Below are positions 36,217-47,275 of a DNA stretch of 51,869 nt, one piece after another; the stretch's first letter is position 1; each line of letters opens with the position of its first letter. The notes under the pieces were generated by a model, which was given only the letters and a program-made list of their open reading frames with translations, was not told the origin of the DNA and ran no database searches. The stretch is from Reclinomonas americana ATCC 50394 (Eukaryota > Jakobida > Jakobea > Jakobida): positions 134,250 to 186,118 of the forward strand of contig PS015160.1 of assembly GCA_048213135.1 (NCBI GenBank). The letters run 5' to 3'. The translations under genes and the position numbers were made by a program.

Positions 36217-37808
36217 ATGAGCGCAGCGCCTTTGGACTGGCAAGTTGTGTTGCACGAACGGGAGCAGACTGTGCTACAGTTGAAGCGGGTGAGGGAATAC
36301 ACAGGCACACAATTTCTCACTCGCTCACTCACTCACTCTCTCTATCTCTCCCCTCACTCACTCTCACTCACTCACACACACACACACGCTCACTCACTCA
36401 CCCACTCACTTACACTCACTCACTCACTCACTCACTCACTCACTCACTCACTCACTCACTCACTCACTCACTCACTCACTCACTCACACTCACTCACACT
36501 CACAGATCATCCCTCGCGCCGAATCATCGACTGACAACGCAGAAGAAGAAGAAGAAGAAGAAGAAGACGAGCAAGAGCGGGAAGAGACATGCGAGCTGGT
36601 GATCATTGGCACCGCACACGTGTCGGCGACCAGTGTGGAGATGGTACAGCGTCGCATTCGTGAGTTGCAGCCGGACGCGGTGGCACTGGAGCTCGACGCG
36701 CAACGAGTGCAGGCTCTGGCCAGCATTGGCAAGAAGCCAGAGAAGAAGGAAGAGGGGGAGGAGACCAAGGAGGGCGGGGATGGTGAGGAGAAAGCAGAAG
36801 AAGAGGAGGAGAAGGAGGAGGCGATGTCGGCGGTTGCTGTTATGCAGCGGGATCCGACAGTGGGCAACTTGCTGCGCGCGATTTTGGAGACGAGGCGGAG
36901 GAGTGGTGCTGCTGGTGGTGGCAAGAAGGGCTCGTCGACGCCGTCGATGCTCATGCTGGTGCTGGCGTTTGTGATGCGGAGAGTCACGAGTGACTTGGAT
37001 GTCGCCATGGTGAGCGCGTGCGTTTGTGTCTCTGTGCGCTGTCTCCTCTCGCTGATGAGTGTCTGGCGTGGCGTGCAGGGCGACGAGCTCAAGGCGGCTC
37101 ACGAGGTGGCGGTCGAGTTGGGCATTCCTGTGCATCTGGTGGACCGGCCTGTCAGTTGCGCTCTTCTCGCGTGGTAGTGAAAGGAAGGAGCGCTGACTGT
37201 GCGGCAGGCGTCACCATCTCGCGCGTGTGGAGCACACTGTCGACATGGGACATGCTTCGTGTGTTGTGGCACTTGACGCCGGCCCTCTTCTCGAAAGTCA
37301 CCGCCGAGGAGATTGAGAGACTGAAGCACGGCGTGACGGCCGAACTGGAAGAGTTTTGCCGTCAGTTCCCGGTCGTGCATCGCGTGTTGCTCGACGAGCG
37401 CGACTGCTACATGGCGTTCCTGTTGCATCGCATGTTCCAGCACAAGTTGCACCATCACGCCACGTGTGCTTCCCCATGACTCCAATTCACGTGCGTTGCG
37501 CAGGGTTAAAGAAAACGCCGCGCCGCCGCCGCGACGTGCCGTAGCCGTCCTTGGTCTCGGGCACATGGCGGGCGTGGTGGAGTGGGTGCGTGCTGTGTGT
37601 CTTACTCCTGCCCCAATGGCCGCTGACCGTCGCTCGCGTGCAGCTGTCGGGCAAGCGAGGCAAGATGCACCGACAGCAGCTGCTCGAGTTGTGCGGTCCC
37701 GTCAAGAAGCCGGCGTTTGGTTGGATCCGCTTCACGTGCCGAATGCTCGTCTTGCTGCTCGTGCTGCGCCTGCTCTTCTGGATGCTGTCGTGGACAGGTG
37801 TCTTTTGA
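36217..37808 (+). CDS. TraB-family membrane protein
   Basis: ATG 36217 opens a 24-codon exon, then a (CACT)n intron, then the main exon (about 36506-37012). The TraB/PrgY-type motifs are visible: [72 protein letters not shown] and [16 protein letters not shown] long Lys/Glu insert interrupts the domain after the ELDAQRV segment. The C-terminus has a hydrophobic helix ([17 protein letters not shown]), so the protein is probably tail-anchored, as in the TRABD group of mitochondrial and ER outer-membrane proteins. Biochemical activity of the family is unsettled; a metalloprotease-like role has been proposed. The junction between VDRP and TISRVW could not be made canonical and may hide a sequencing error. 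The stop is TGA 37806-37808. Confidence 0.85.
36313..36505. repeat. (CACT)n/(CTCA)n microsatellite
   Basis: Fills the first intron of the TraB-family gene almost completely, pyrimidine-rich on the sense strand and ending at the acceptor before [10 protein letters not shown]. Confidence 0.95.
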
Positions 37809-38023
37809 CAGGCGAAGATATTTTTAATGCAAACAATTCAGCAATTGTGTCGTCACTCGAGGCGTCTCCGGGCTGCTGCTGCTGGTCATTGCGGGCGGTC
37901 AACCCATTCAGTAGCAACCGACTGCGCTCGTCTTCTTGTGTGCGTCGGTCGAGCGCCAAGCCGAACCTGCGCGGTCGATCGACGACCGGCATCAGCGAAA
38001 GAAACACAAACAACAAAGCACAG

Positions 38024-38637
38024 TCACGAATCCCCCTCGCAGTCGGCAGCAGAGGCATTCAGGGCACACGCAGAGGACGAAGAAACAGGAAGAGGAGGAG
38101 CAGGAGAAGAGAGCAGCGGAGGGCACATGATCTGCGTACGTTCGCGTTTGACGGCCAGCAACAGTCCGAGCGACGGGTAGCCGAGCAGCAGCGTCTGCGA
38201 GCACCACAGCAGCGTGTGTCGCGTGGAGAGCTGAATGAGCGCGCAGATAAAGCCAGCAATGACACCTACGCAGGCAGACAGGCAAGCATGAGAAAGAAGT
38301 TACATCATCGCCGCTTGTGCGCCTTTTTTGCTTCACCTTCGATGAGGTGCATCGCCAGTGCAAAGGCGCCAATCACATGCAACACTGTCTGATCAAACAG
38401 CCAGGAGAGTGGCACAGGAAGGAAGTGCTCAATGGCCGAGCGGCGTGGTGAGTCGAACTCCAGCCACCATGTGATGCCGAGACCAATGGGAATGATGATG
38501 AACCTTTGTTGAGTGAGAGAGTGTGTGAGTGAGTGTGTGAGTGAGTGCAGGTAACACGCACAGGCAGCAGGGGGCATGTACCAGAAGAGTGCCGGTCTGC
38601 GGAAGGGCTTGCGAGCCTCGATGTCTGCGCGCTCCAT
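38024..38637 (-). CDS. Small TMEM254-like (DUF4499) membrane protein
   Basis: Three exons join in frame from ATG 38635-38637: MERADIEARKPFRRPALFWY, then FIIIPIGLGITWWLEF, LFDQTVLHVIGAFALAMHLI, then EGVIAGFICALIQLSTRHT, LLWCSQTLLLGYPSLGLLLA. The product of about 165 residues has an FRRP-x-[LF]W start, three or more hydrophobic helices and the W-x-x-QT-x-x-x-G-x-x-SL motif near the end, which recall the TMEM254 family of small membrane proteins of unknown function. The tail is Ser/Pro/Ala-rich and ends at the stop 38024-38026. Intron 1 carries GAGT repeats (CACT on the sense strand). The family assignment rests on remembered motifs and is moderate. It converges with the TraB gene, with 215 bases between the stops. 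Confidence 0.6.
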
Positions 38638-38639
38638 GT

Positions 38640-39221
38640 CGATGAAAGGTGACAAACATCGTCCTCCGTCTTTCCTCCTCTCGCGACGTTGGGCGCGCAG
38701 CTATCCAGCATGCCTCAAGCAAGGCTTAATGATGCACTTCCTTGTCGACTTCTCGAGCAGCTCGATCGCGATAAGCTGGCCACTTCATGTACTGTGCTGT
38801 AGCAAAGCAGTCAGCCTCCTCAACCGCAGTGGCTCCATGCACTCCCTGGTCGACTACTTGAGCAGCTTCCGACGAACCCGGCCCTTGTTCATACAGCCCT
38901 CCTTGCACTCGAGCTCTGGGCCTGCGTTCATGTCTCTTCTGCTTCGGATTCTGCTGCTGCAGCTGGCGCCAGTTCCAAAGCAGTGAGGTATTCAACAGCG
39001 GCTTCATACATACCGTGGTCGACTTCCTGCTCATGTTCCGATGTACTCGTCGCAAGACAGCTCTCCTTGCAACTGCCAACTCTGTATCACTAACCACTTG
39101 TTCTGCTGGTGGCCGGGTACTTGGCCAACGACAACATGCTGCGCAGTACGCTTCCTGCTGAGAACGAACTCGGCCTCTTGTGCAACGCCATGCAGCTCTC
39201 CTTGCCAACTCTGTACAACGT
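38640..39221. other. Region without a recognisable gene; degenerate duplications
   Basis: No convincing exon chain was found on either strand. Three loosely similar blocks contain TGGTCGAC[TC]-type cores (about 38739, 38850 and 39020) and recurring CTCTCCTTGC-AACTCTGTA pieces (about 39060 and 39195). One minus-strand frame stays open for 252 codons across 38726-39484, but with low-quality composition. Confidence 0.4.
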
Positions 39222-39500
39222 TCATTGTCCGCCTTCTGCTGCTGCTGCTGGCGCCGGTTCGGGTGCGGCCTTGACCAGCGGCAACGCATACGGCTGCGTC
39301 TTGATCTCGACCCGCGTGAGCTGGCCAGCAAACTGCGGAGTGGAGGTGACTGGCGGAGGCGAACAGTAAGCCGGCAGCTCCGACATAGAGGCAACGGAGC
39401 ACAGTGCCACCTACCGCGATCGTCATACACCTCGTACTCATCATCCTGCAACAACACCGTCGTCTCATCCTGCACCGCGGGCACCCATCGTCACTCGATG
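39222..39500 (-). CDS. Orphan C-terminal exons of an unidentified protein
   Basis: Two exons reading leftward: DETTVLLQDDEYEVYDDR (about 39421-39476), then after a GT-AG intron VTSTPQFAGQLTRVEIKTQP, YALPLVKAAPEPAP and a stop at 39222. The donor of a preceding exon (GTGAGTGTG) lies right beside the 20-N gap, so the rest of the gene is in or beyond the gap. The acidic and Ala/Pro-rich tail matches no family I know. It is not the expected C-terminus of the neighbouring hydroxymethyltransferase, so either a separate short gene or a misjoin. Confidence 0.4.
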
Positions 39501-39533
39501 CACATCTTTTCTCTCACACACTCACAGGTCGTG

Positions 39534-39553
39534 NNNNNNNNNNNNNNNNNNNN
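39534..39553. other. Assembly gap (20 N)
   Basis: Placeholder of arbitrary size between the middle of the hydroxymethyltransferase gene and unrelated 3' exons. At least 200 codons of the enzyme are missing here. Confidence 0.99.
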
Positions 39554-40266
39554 AAAGATGACGCCGAGAGAGATATAACCGCAACTCCCGTGGCCACCAG
39601 ACCCGCAATGTGCGCCATGTCCATCATCAGGTACGCACCAACGCTGTCGGCAATCTCGCGGTACTTGGCGTACTCCCACTCGCGCGGGTACGCACTGCCG
39701 CCGGCAATCAGCATCTTCGGGCAGTATCGCTCCGCCATCTCCGCCAGCGACTCGTAGTCCAAGTAGCCCGTGCTCGGGTCGGTGCGGTAGGGGAACGACT
39801 CAAAGTAGACCGACACGGCCGAGATCTTGCGCTTGCTGGTGTAGTAACCGTGCGTCAAGTGGCCGCCGCACGGCAAGTCCAAGCCCATGATGCGATCATG
39901 CGGGCGGAGGAGGGCCGTGTAGACGGCAAAGTTGGCGGGCGAGCCCGAGTACGGCTGAGCGAGGGAACGGGAGTGAGCAAAAGGGTGCATGCACAAAAGT
40001 CACTCGACGCACCTGCACATTGACACCCCACTCGTTCGGGTCCAACCCGAACGCCGCCAGAGCGCGCTCTCGGCACAGGTTCTCCACCTGATCCACGTAC
40101 TCGTTTCCACCATAGTACCGCGCTCCCGGCAGTCCCTCCGCGTACTTGTTGGTCAGCGCAGAGCCGAGGCACTCGAGCACCGCTCGTGATGTGAAGTTCT
40201 GAAGAAGGGGGGAAGAGAGGGAGGAGAATGAGAGCGGAAGTGGAAGAAGGGTTGTGACAGTGCGCT

Positions 40267-40331
<65 letters not shown>

Positions 40332-40643
40332 GATGAAGAATGATGATGATGATGATGATGATGAAGAATGGAATGCATGTCGGTTATGTGAGAGAATGTG
40401 CACATACACGCACATGTGTGTGTGCCTCTCATGAGCGTGACGACAGAGCATGCAGTGTGCGTGTGTGTGTGCGAAGAGAGAGATGCACATGTTCTCTTGT
40501 GCACAAAACACACACACACAAACACCCACCTCTGAGGCAATGAGCTCCAGACCGCGCCACTGTCGTTGCTTCTCATGCTCAATGAGGTCAGCGAGGACGG
40601 GGTCGACTTCGGCGAGAGAAGAGTTGCCTGCTCCAGTTGGATC
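39554..40643 (-). CDS. Serine hydroxymethyltransferase (5' exon and 3' half missing)
   Basis: Exon 40530-40643 reads [25 protein letters not shown]; exon 40013-40198 reads [40 protein letters not shown]; exon about 39580-39954 reads [52 protein letters not shown] and [12 protein letters not shown]. These are the diagnostic blocks of PLP-dependent SHMT, which converts serine and tetrahydrofolate to glycine and methylene-tetrahydrofolate. The aspartate-alanine-histidine PLP contact segment (MDMAHIAGL) is seen. The catalytic-lysine TTTHK block and everything after it fall in the 20-N gap. The start exon was not identified with confidence: the exon at 40643 begins in frame with [10 protein letters not shown], and possible starts at 40733 or upstream are unproven. 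Cytosolic or mitochondrial location is therefore open. Confidence 0.93.
40271..40328. repeat. (GA)n microsatellite
   Basis: In a hydroxymethyltransferase intron, CT on the sense strand. A short ATG/ATGATG run follows at about 40339-40365. Confidence 0.95.
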
Positions 40644-41072
40644 CTGTCACTCGCACGACAGTCAGTGAGTGATTGAGTGAGTGTGTGAGTGTGTGAGTGT
40701 TGGGGTGTGCGGGTGAGAGGGCAAACCATTGTGTGAGTGCTCAAAGCGCGAACGAGAGGAATGAGAAGGCGGGAAGCGGTGGACGAGTTGAACCAATTTG
40801 CCAATTCATGACAACACGTCGTCTTTTTCTTTCGCCCCTTTTTCCTCTCATGGCGATCTGCGTCAAAGTATATCGCAATCAGTGTGTCGCCGACCGCGGC
40901 TAGCGGGGCTTGTTCAGCAACTTCAGGGGCTACCAACGGCATGCATGGATCCGAAGTATCGTAGCAGTCTCATGATTGGAAGCCTCAGTGCGAAATCATC
41001 GTCGTGATGAACAACGTTCACAAGTCATTTCTACCAAGTGCTGGTGGCGTCGGTGGAGCTCGCTCGTACTCA

Positions 41073-43138
41073 TCACTTGATGCCAAAGCGGTGCGCCACG
41101 ATCACGTCGTACATTTCCTTGTTAGGAATCACAAGGCCTGCATGAAGGATATTCAGAGGCACAATCAAACCGTCTCTCATCCTCTCTGCACGCAACTCTT
41201 GCCGTCCTCGCTGACGGTGAAACCACCAAGGTACTGGAAGAAGGTGGCCATGTCGCCAAAGTCGCCACCAAGAACGTCCTCGCTCGTCATCCGTGCATTC
41301 GCTTTCGCCGGCACCGGCGAGAGCAGATGCTGGCTCATGGCCGCCAACACGTTCTCGTTGAAACGGGTCATCATGTGCAGGTCTCGCTTGGTAAGAGGAG
41401 CTTGCAGGCCCACTGTCATTCGCAAGTGTACAGCAATATCCGGTCGGTCTGCCGTCGTGCACGCATGCTGCAAAAAATAAATGAACGGATCGTCAGAAGA
41501 CAGCTGCGGGAGCTGCTGGAACACAATGTCGACACACACCGACAAGTACGCTGCAACCTCGCCGCTGCAGTACACCGGGACAGCAGCTGTCGATGACCCC
41601 ACGCCGAAGCGAAACCCAAAGCTCCTCGCCAAAAACTTCTTGTGCGTCTCCACCTCATCGTCCCTGAAGTTTCTTGACGGCTTTGAAAAGATGGCGTTGC
41701 CGTACATGCGAATGTTGTGCATAGTGTATGCGTTGATGTGCGACAACACGAGATCGAGCTCCTCCGTCGTCACCCCGCACATGGTCTGCATCTGCTCGTC
41801 GTTCGTCCAGTCTTGCCACAGGCTGTGGGCGAAATGGTCGCCCAAGTCGTTGACCAACAGCGGAGTCCTCCTGCATGCGCATACCCAATGAATGCGCGGA
41901 CGGCAGGCGACATCGACACACGAGTGCAAGTAGGCAGGAGCGCACCCGGTGAACATCATAAAGCTGACTGCGCCCTCCTGGTAGGCCTTCTGAATCGCGG
42001 CGAAGAAATCGACAACTCCGGACTCGCGCAGCATCTTCGACGCACGTTCCGCAACACCATCGACGCGGCAAGCATGCGACTCGATCGTGGCCTCCCAGAT
42101 CTCCCGCTCCACGCGTCTTGTGCACAAGTCATCCAAGCCGTCGATTAGCACGACCAACTGCACATGCATGTGAACCAAATGATGACTGATGTGCACATGC
42201 GCATCATCAGCCTTACAAAACCTTGCGGTCTACGCGCTTCACGGCGGCGACAATTTCCGCAAACAACGTGAGTGCATCGACATCTTCCTCGGGACACCGC
42301 AGTTGAAGCTCTGGGTAGGTCAAGCAAAAGTCGGAGAGGCCGCCGCAAATGGTCGCCGACGCACCCGCCGTCACGTTTTCGTACAGCGGCTCCGCAAAGT
42401 TGACGTGGGGCTTGTCACGGTCGGGAATGCCGATACGCAACACGTAGTGTTGGCACGGAAGGTTGTTGGGGTGCACGTGAGACATGAAGTCCAGGATTTG
42501 GAGATTCTGAGAGAGCAGTCGAATGAACACATGATACGCAGCAACGCACGCACAACGCACACATGCAGCTCACCGCAAACAAATTCTCGAACGTGCTCGA
42601 TTTCTCTGACGTCTGACGCATCGACGGCGCAAGCAAGCGTTCATGCAGCGCCGACACGGCACTGTTCAACACTTCGTGCGGTTTCGAATCCGTGCATTCC
42701 AGGCGCTTGCGATCGTCGTTGGTGAGAGCACCACGAATGTTGTGGTACGTGGCCAGCGTTTCGACAAGCATGCTCTTGCCAAACCCGCGTGGACGCCAGA
42801 ACAGAACAGGCGCCACGCGCTCTGGCTGGAGCCACGGCAAGAGCAGCGCGGATTTGTCCACGTAGAAGTACCAGTCGCGACTCATGCGGATGCTCTTGAA
42901 GGAGAGTGGACACCAGGCGACCAAGAAGCCTGATGAAAAGCACAGTGGGCGGTTGGCCTGTCTCTCTCACTCGTGCCTCTGCACATCAACAATCGAGCAC
43001 TAACCTCCTTCGACCGATGCACGAGTCGACAAGGCTGCGAGTGCGGGGAGCAAAGAGTGTGAAACGACGACAATGATGGGGAGCGAGTGGGGCGCGCGAC
43101 TCACACTGACCTCGGCCCACTGCAGTGCGCGTCGCCAT
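41073..43138 (-). CDS. Predicted AAA-ATPase-like protein (AAA-ATPase_like/DUF1703-type), no nuclease domain
   Basis: ATG 43136-43138 opens a 28-base exon, then a 30-base exon, then FLVAWCPLSFKSIRMSRDW and YFYVDKSALLLPWLQ. The latter is the YVDKT-type signature of the bacterial AAA-ATPase-like family. Walker A is RPRGFGKSMLVETL, and the Walker B-like strand is LVVLIDGLDDL, where the family usually has DEYD. Also visible: FMMFTGCAPAYLHS, LLVNDLGDHFAHSLW and TMCGVTTEELDLVLSHI. It ends AFFQYLGLVIPNKE-like, then MYDVIVAHRFGIK and a stop at 41073. The IPN-x-E motif normally leads into a PD-(D/E)XK nuclease, which is absent. Such genes are common in bacteria and occur sporadically in protists and fungi, so lateral origin is likely; at least five introns show long residence in this genome. 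Function unknown. It contains the entire sensor region but may be inactive as a nuclease. Confidence 0.78.
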
Positions 43139-43543
43139 CGTGGTGCACGCGCGCAACATTTTGCGTTTGAGAAAGTTTTTACACAAGAAACGTCCGACGG
43201 TGTCCTTCGCTCTCACGACTCACAACCGTCGTCCTTTTCCCGACTCAAGATCACAGTCCGCACAGATCTCTCAGCCAGTAACCGATGCACAATGCCTTCT
43301 CCGAGTGAAGGCAACAGAACGCACTCGTCCACACAGCATTGATTTCTCTCCTCTGATCGTCGACGTCTTCACCACTCGCCAGTGATCGCACGCGAAGTGT
43401 CTCGTCGTCTGTGCTAATCATCAGGAGTAACTGGCCCGTGCAGCACCCACGTCCTCCTCTCAATCAATCCCAGCAGTCTCAACATCCATCACAGTTGTCG
43501 TCCGTCTCACACACATGCATCAGCTCTCGTCTCCAGTCCGTGA

Positions 43544-43616
<73 letters not shown>

Positions 43617-43697
43617 GCAGCGACAAAGGCGCCAGACAATCGCTCGCGCTGCGATCATTTGCGCGCGAAGCTTCATTAATTAACTGCCGCACCCGCA
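43139..43697. promoter_or_regulatory. Divergent intergenic region with (CA)n/(CG)n tract
   Basis: It lies between the AAA-ATPase-like start (43138) and the nephrocystin-like start (43698). It includes (CA)n at 43547-43602 followed by (CG)n to 43618, an alternating purine-pyrimidine run. No gene is seen. Confidence 0.6.
43547..43618. repeat. (CA)n followed by (CG)n
   Basis: About 28 CA units directly joined to 8 CG units, 80 bases upstream of the nephrocystin-like ATG. Such alternating sequence can adopt Z-DNA. Confidence 0.95.
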
Positions 43698-46600
43698 ATG
43701 TCAGTGGGCCAGGTGTACGACACCGAGTTCGTGGACGAGAATGGGTGCGTCTCTTCTCTCCCACCCCTCTCCCCGCCCTCTCCCTCCCCGCCTTCTCATC
43801 CTCTGTCGCGCCTGTAGCATCACTCGCATCGGTCAGCTCACCGAGATCTGGAACGCGGACGGTACCAGCGAGGAGCACATCAAAGACAAGGCCGACGGGT
43901 TGCTCCTCTGCGTTCGCCTGTACGACGCCAAGGGCAATCATCGTTGCGCATCGATCGCCAAATAGTCAAACGATCACAGATGATGAGATCGCTCACCCCT
44001 TCATCTTCACACACGCAGACTCGACGCGCTTCTCTCACACTGCCGCGCGTGCTGTCGCTCCCGGCACCTCAGCAGTCACCGCACAAGCCGGCTCGTTGGC
44101 TCGATCGCGCATGCCACCTGTGCCGCGATCGTCGTCGCGATCGCTGGCGCGATCGTCCGTGTCCAACTCACCACTCGCGCCTCGCACGTCTTCCTCGTCG
44201 TCGTCGACAGCAACGGCCGCGCGACGCTTGCTGAGTCGCGAGCGATCGCGGTCGCCGTCGTCTGAGGGCGAGCGTGCGCCAGAGTCGAAGCTGGGCAGTG
44301 AGATGCGTCGGTTGACTCGCGGCAAGCGGGTGCCGCAATCGACGCCACCACCGACGCCTCCTCCCTCGGCTCAACAACAACCGGCACAGTCTGGCGCAGC
44401 GCAATCATCACGCGATGCGTCGCCGGAGCCGTCCACGAGAATGGCGCGGGAGATGCGGCGAGTGCGGCAGTCGGGGTCCGCGTCGAGCGGTGGCGGCGGT
44501 ATGCCACCACGACCGCAGCGTATGGCGTCGCGCGTGAGCAGCTCGCAGGATGGCGGCGTGGGCGTGTCGTTTGCGGAGGCGGATGGCGAACCGCTGCCGT
44601 CGACGTTGATGGCGTCGGCCGGGGTGCAGCCGCCCGTCACCATGCAAGATTTGCAAGAGTCGCCCGTCTCGGTGCCGGCGGCGCCGTCGTCGGCGGGTTC
44701 GGCGCGTCGCCTATCGATTGGCTCGATGGAGCACGTGGAGGCGCACGAACTCACCGATCCCGACGCCGCCTCCATGCACGGTTCGCAGGGGGGCCTTCGC
44801 GCCGACGATCTCGGCGATGGCGGCCCGTCGTTCACGAATCGCAACGTGCCACTCGGCGTCTCGGCGAATCACCCGTATGCCACCAACTTGACGGTGCGCA
44901 ATCTGCACCAGCTGCAGGCCACGTTCCGTATGTTCGACACGGATTCGTCGGGTCAAATCGATGCCACGGAGCTGTCGGCTGTCTTCCGTGCGTACGGCAT
45001 GGACATGTCCCCGGAGGCGGTGCGGGCGCACATTCAGGACTTTGATCGCAACGGCGACGGGCAGATTGACTTTGATGAGTTTGTGGCGCTCATGAACGAG
45101 ACTCTGCAACTCAATCCAGAGACTCTGGTGAGTTTTTCTTCTCTCTCGCCTTCTCTCACTCTCTCCTCCGTTAATGGTACTCATGGACCGTGCATGCGTG
45201 TGCACCAGGCGCTGCGTCTGGTCCAATTCTTCCACGAGGTCGACACGGATCACAGCGGCTCGCTCAGCGTCAGTGAAATCCTTTACGCAGTGCGCACTCT
45301 CACCGGGCGGCGCGACTGTGTCACCGAACAGGAGGTTGTCGATTTGGTGAAGGCAATGGATGTCGACGGCTCGAACGAGGTCGATCAGACCGAGTTTGTC
45401 GAGTACCTCATGTGCGCCGAGGATCCACTGTCGGCTCGCATTCTCGATGTTGCGCGATTGCGGAAAGGGGGGAGGAAGTGATGCAGTTGCTGATCGAGTG
45501 CTGTTGCGCAGGCGCTTGTGCCGTCGCCAGTGGAGGCCTTGCGTGCCTTCCTCGGCCTTCCGTCCGGTTACCGCGAGTCGACGCTGGCGTCGCTCGAGTC
45601 GCGCTCCATGAACACGCTGGGTGATCTTTTCCGCCCTCGGTTGGACGAGTGTCGCTTGTTTATCGACACTGCCACTGTGGATTGCACCAGCCGGCAAGTT
45701 ACGTCCATCGCTGCTGGTGCCAGAATCTTGCGTTATTTTGTTGTTGACAAGATGTGCAGCTGGTGGAGAATCCCGGAGAGTCGATGCGCTTCTCCATTCT
45801 GATGGCGCGTGGCGTGCCCAAGCCCGACGTCAACACACGAGTACTCTCCCGCCGCGCACGTCTGTGTCTGTACGACGGCGAGCGTTTCCTCGGCAACTGG
45901 TGGACGCTGAATGCGCAATGGAATCCGGATTTGGAGGACGAGTGGTCGTTCAACACCAAGGTTCCTCATTCTGAAGGAAGAGTCCTCGTTCCTCTCTGTC
46001 TCATCGTATCACCAGGCGGACGACAACAACCTGCTGCTGCGCATTCCGTACGGCACCACGACCAATCGCCTGTACTTGGTCATCGAGCTCACCATTGTTG
46101 CTCAACGACTGAAACCGAATCGCGCCAACCAGGCACCGGCGCCGCCGGCAACAGCGGCAGCAGCGGCGGCAGGGGCTCCACTTGACTTGCCCGACACCTC
46201 GACGGCTGCTGGTGAGAGGCGCTGGAGTATGTACGCTCGCCGTGCCACCACTGGTCTCTCACTGTGCGTGAATGTGCGCAGGAGGTCGGGTGACAGAAAT
46301 GTGCTGCGGGTTCAGCATGCTGGATCTGGGCACGCCAGGCGAACCCGTGCAGCCAAAGCAACACACGTTGCGGTTCCTTGGCGGCACCATTGCGAGCCCC
46401 ATGCCCATTCGACAGCACGAGATCCTGGGTGTGTTTTCTTTTCGAACTTTTCCCTCTCTGCGACCCATAGCACTCATCCTGTGCGGTGTGTCAGCGCGGC
46501 GTACTGGATTCCGGCGATTCGGCAAGTGGGTCAAGGGCCTGTTCTCTGACACTGTGGTGCGGCCCGAAATCGATGTTCAGTTGGAGACGCTCTCGCTGGC

Positions 46601-47166
46601 GAGGAGAACAAAGCACCGGTGTGACTTGTCGTCGTTTTTCCTCAACCGTTCAAGGAATTCTGCTCACTGCCTGCTTGCCAGTACACTTCCGAGTGCTATG
46701 ATTGTACCCTACAAGTACCACCGAGCACTGCATGCGTTCCAGGATCTGTGTGCCGAGGTCGTGCTGCGAAGAGTTTTGTTGTATTGGTTTCTGCCGTGGT
46801 CGCGTGAACGCCATGATCTCATCAAGATTGTTTTCTCGCGTCGCAGGCACTCGACGATCCACCGCCTCCCACGCAAGCCAATGCCGTCCTCACATGGTTC
46901 CCGTATCTGCTCAACTGTGCCGACATCCGACAGCATCTCATTACACTGCTCGACGAACGCTACAATTCCACACCGAGATCGCTAAAGGTGCTCTCGCTGT
47001 CGTCCACAGTCACTGCTGGCTGTTGTCGATTGCGCTCACACAACTAATACAGCAAAAGAAACCGTGGCGGATTTCGTGGTTGTCCAAGGGCGTGCACCAG
47101 CTGTATCCGCTGCTGCGTTCCATCAAGCTGCCGAAGCGCGACTTGTCTCAGCCGACAGTGCAGACG
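43698..47166 (+). CDS. EF-hand / nephrocystin-1-like fusion protein (3' end in gap)
   Basis: ATG 43698 (MSVGQVYDTEFVDENG) joins in frame to ITRIGQLTEIWNADGTSEEH. A Ser/Arg/Pro-rich linker follows, then four EF-hands with canonical 12-residue loops: DTDSSGQIDATE, DRNGDGQIDFDE, DTDHSGSLSVSE and DVDGSNEVDQTE. An intron after SARILD (45448 to about 45512) leads in frame into ALVPSPVEALRAFLGL and then a region matching the nephrocystin-1 C-terminal half in order: VENPGESMRFSILMARGVP, YDGERFLGNWWTLNAQW, DDNNLLLRIPYGTTTNRLYL, RVTEMCCGFSML, HTLRFLGGTIASPMPIR, LPSAMIVPYKYHRALHAFQD, NAVLTWFPYLLNCADIRQHL. Nephrocystin-1 acts at the ciliary transition zone and cell junctions; no SH3 domain is seen here. 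The last visible exon ends at 47166 at a donor. The stop lies in or past the gap at 47276-47929. Confidence 0.75.
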
Positions 47167-47193
47167 GTGATTTTCGCGTCTCCTCGCCAACCT

Positions 47194-47275
47194 TTTCTTC
47201 TTCTTCTTCTTCTTCTTCTTCTTCTTCTTCTTCTTCTTCTTCTCTTCTTCTTCTTCTTCTTCTTCTTCTTCTTCT
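47194..47275. repeat. (TTC)n microsatellite
   Basis: Trinucleotide run in the last visible intron of the nephrocystin-like gene, abutting the gap. Confidence 0.95.
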
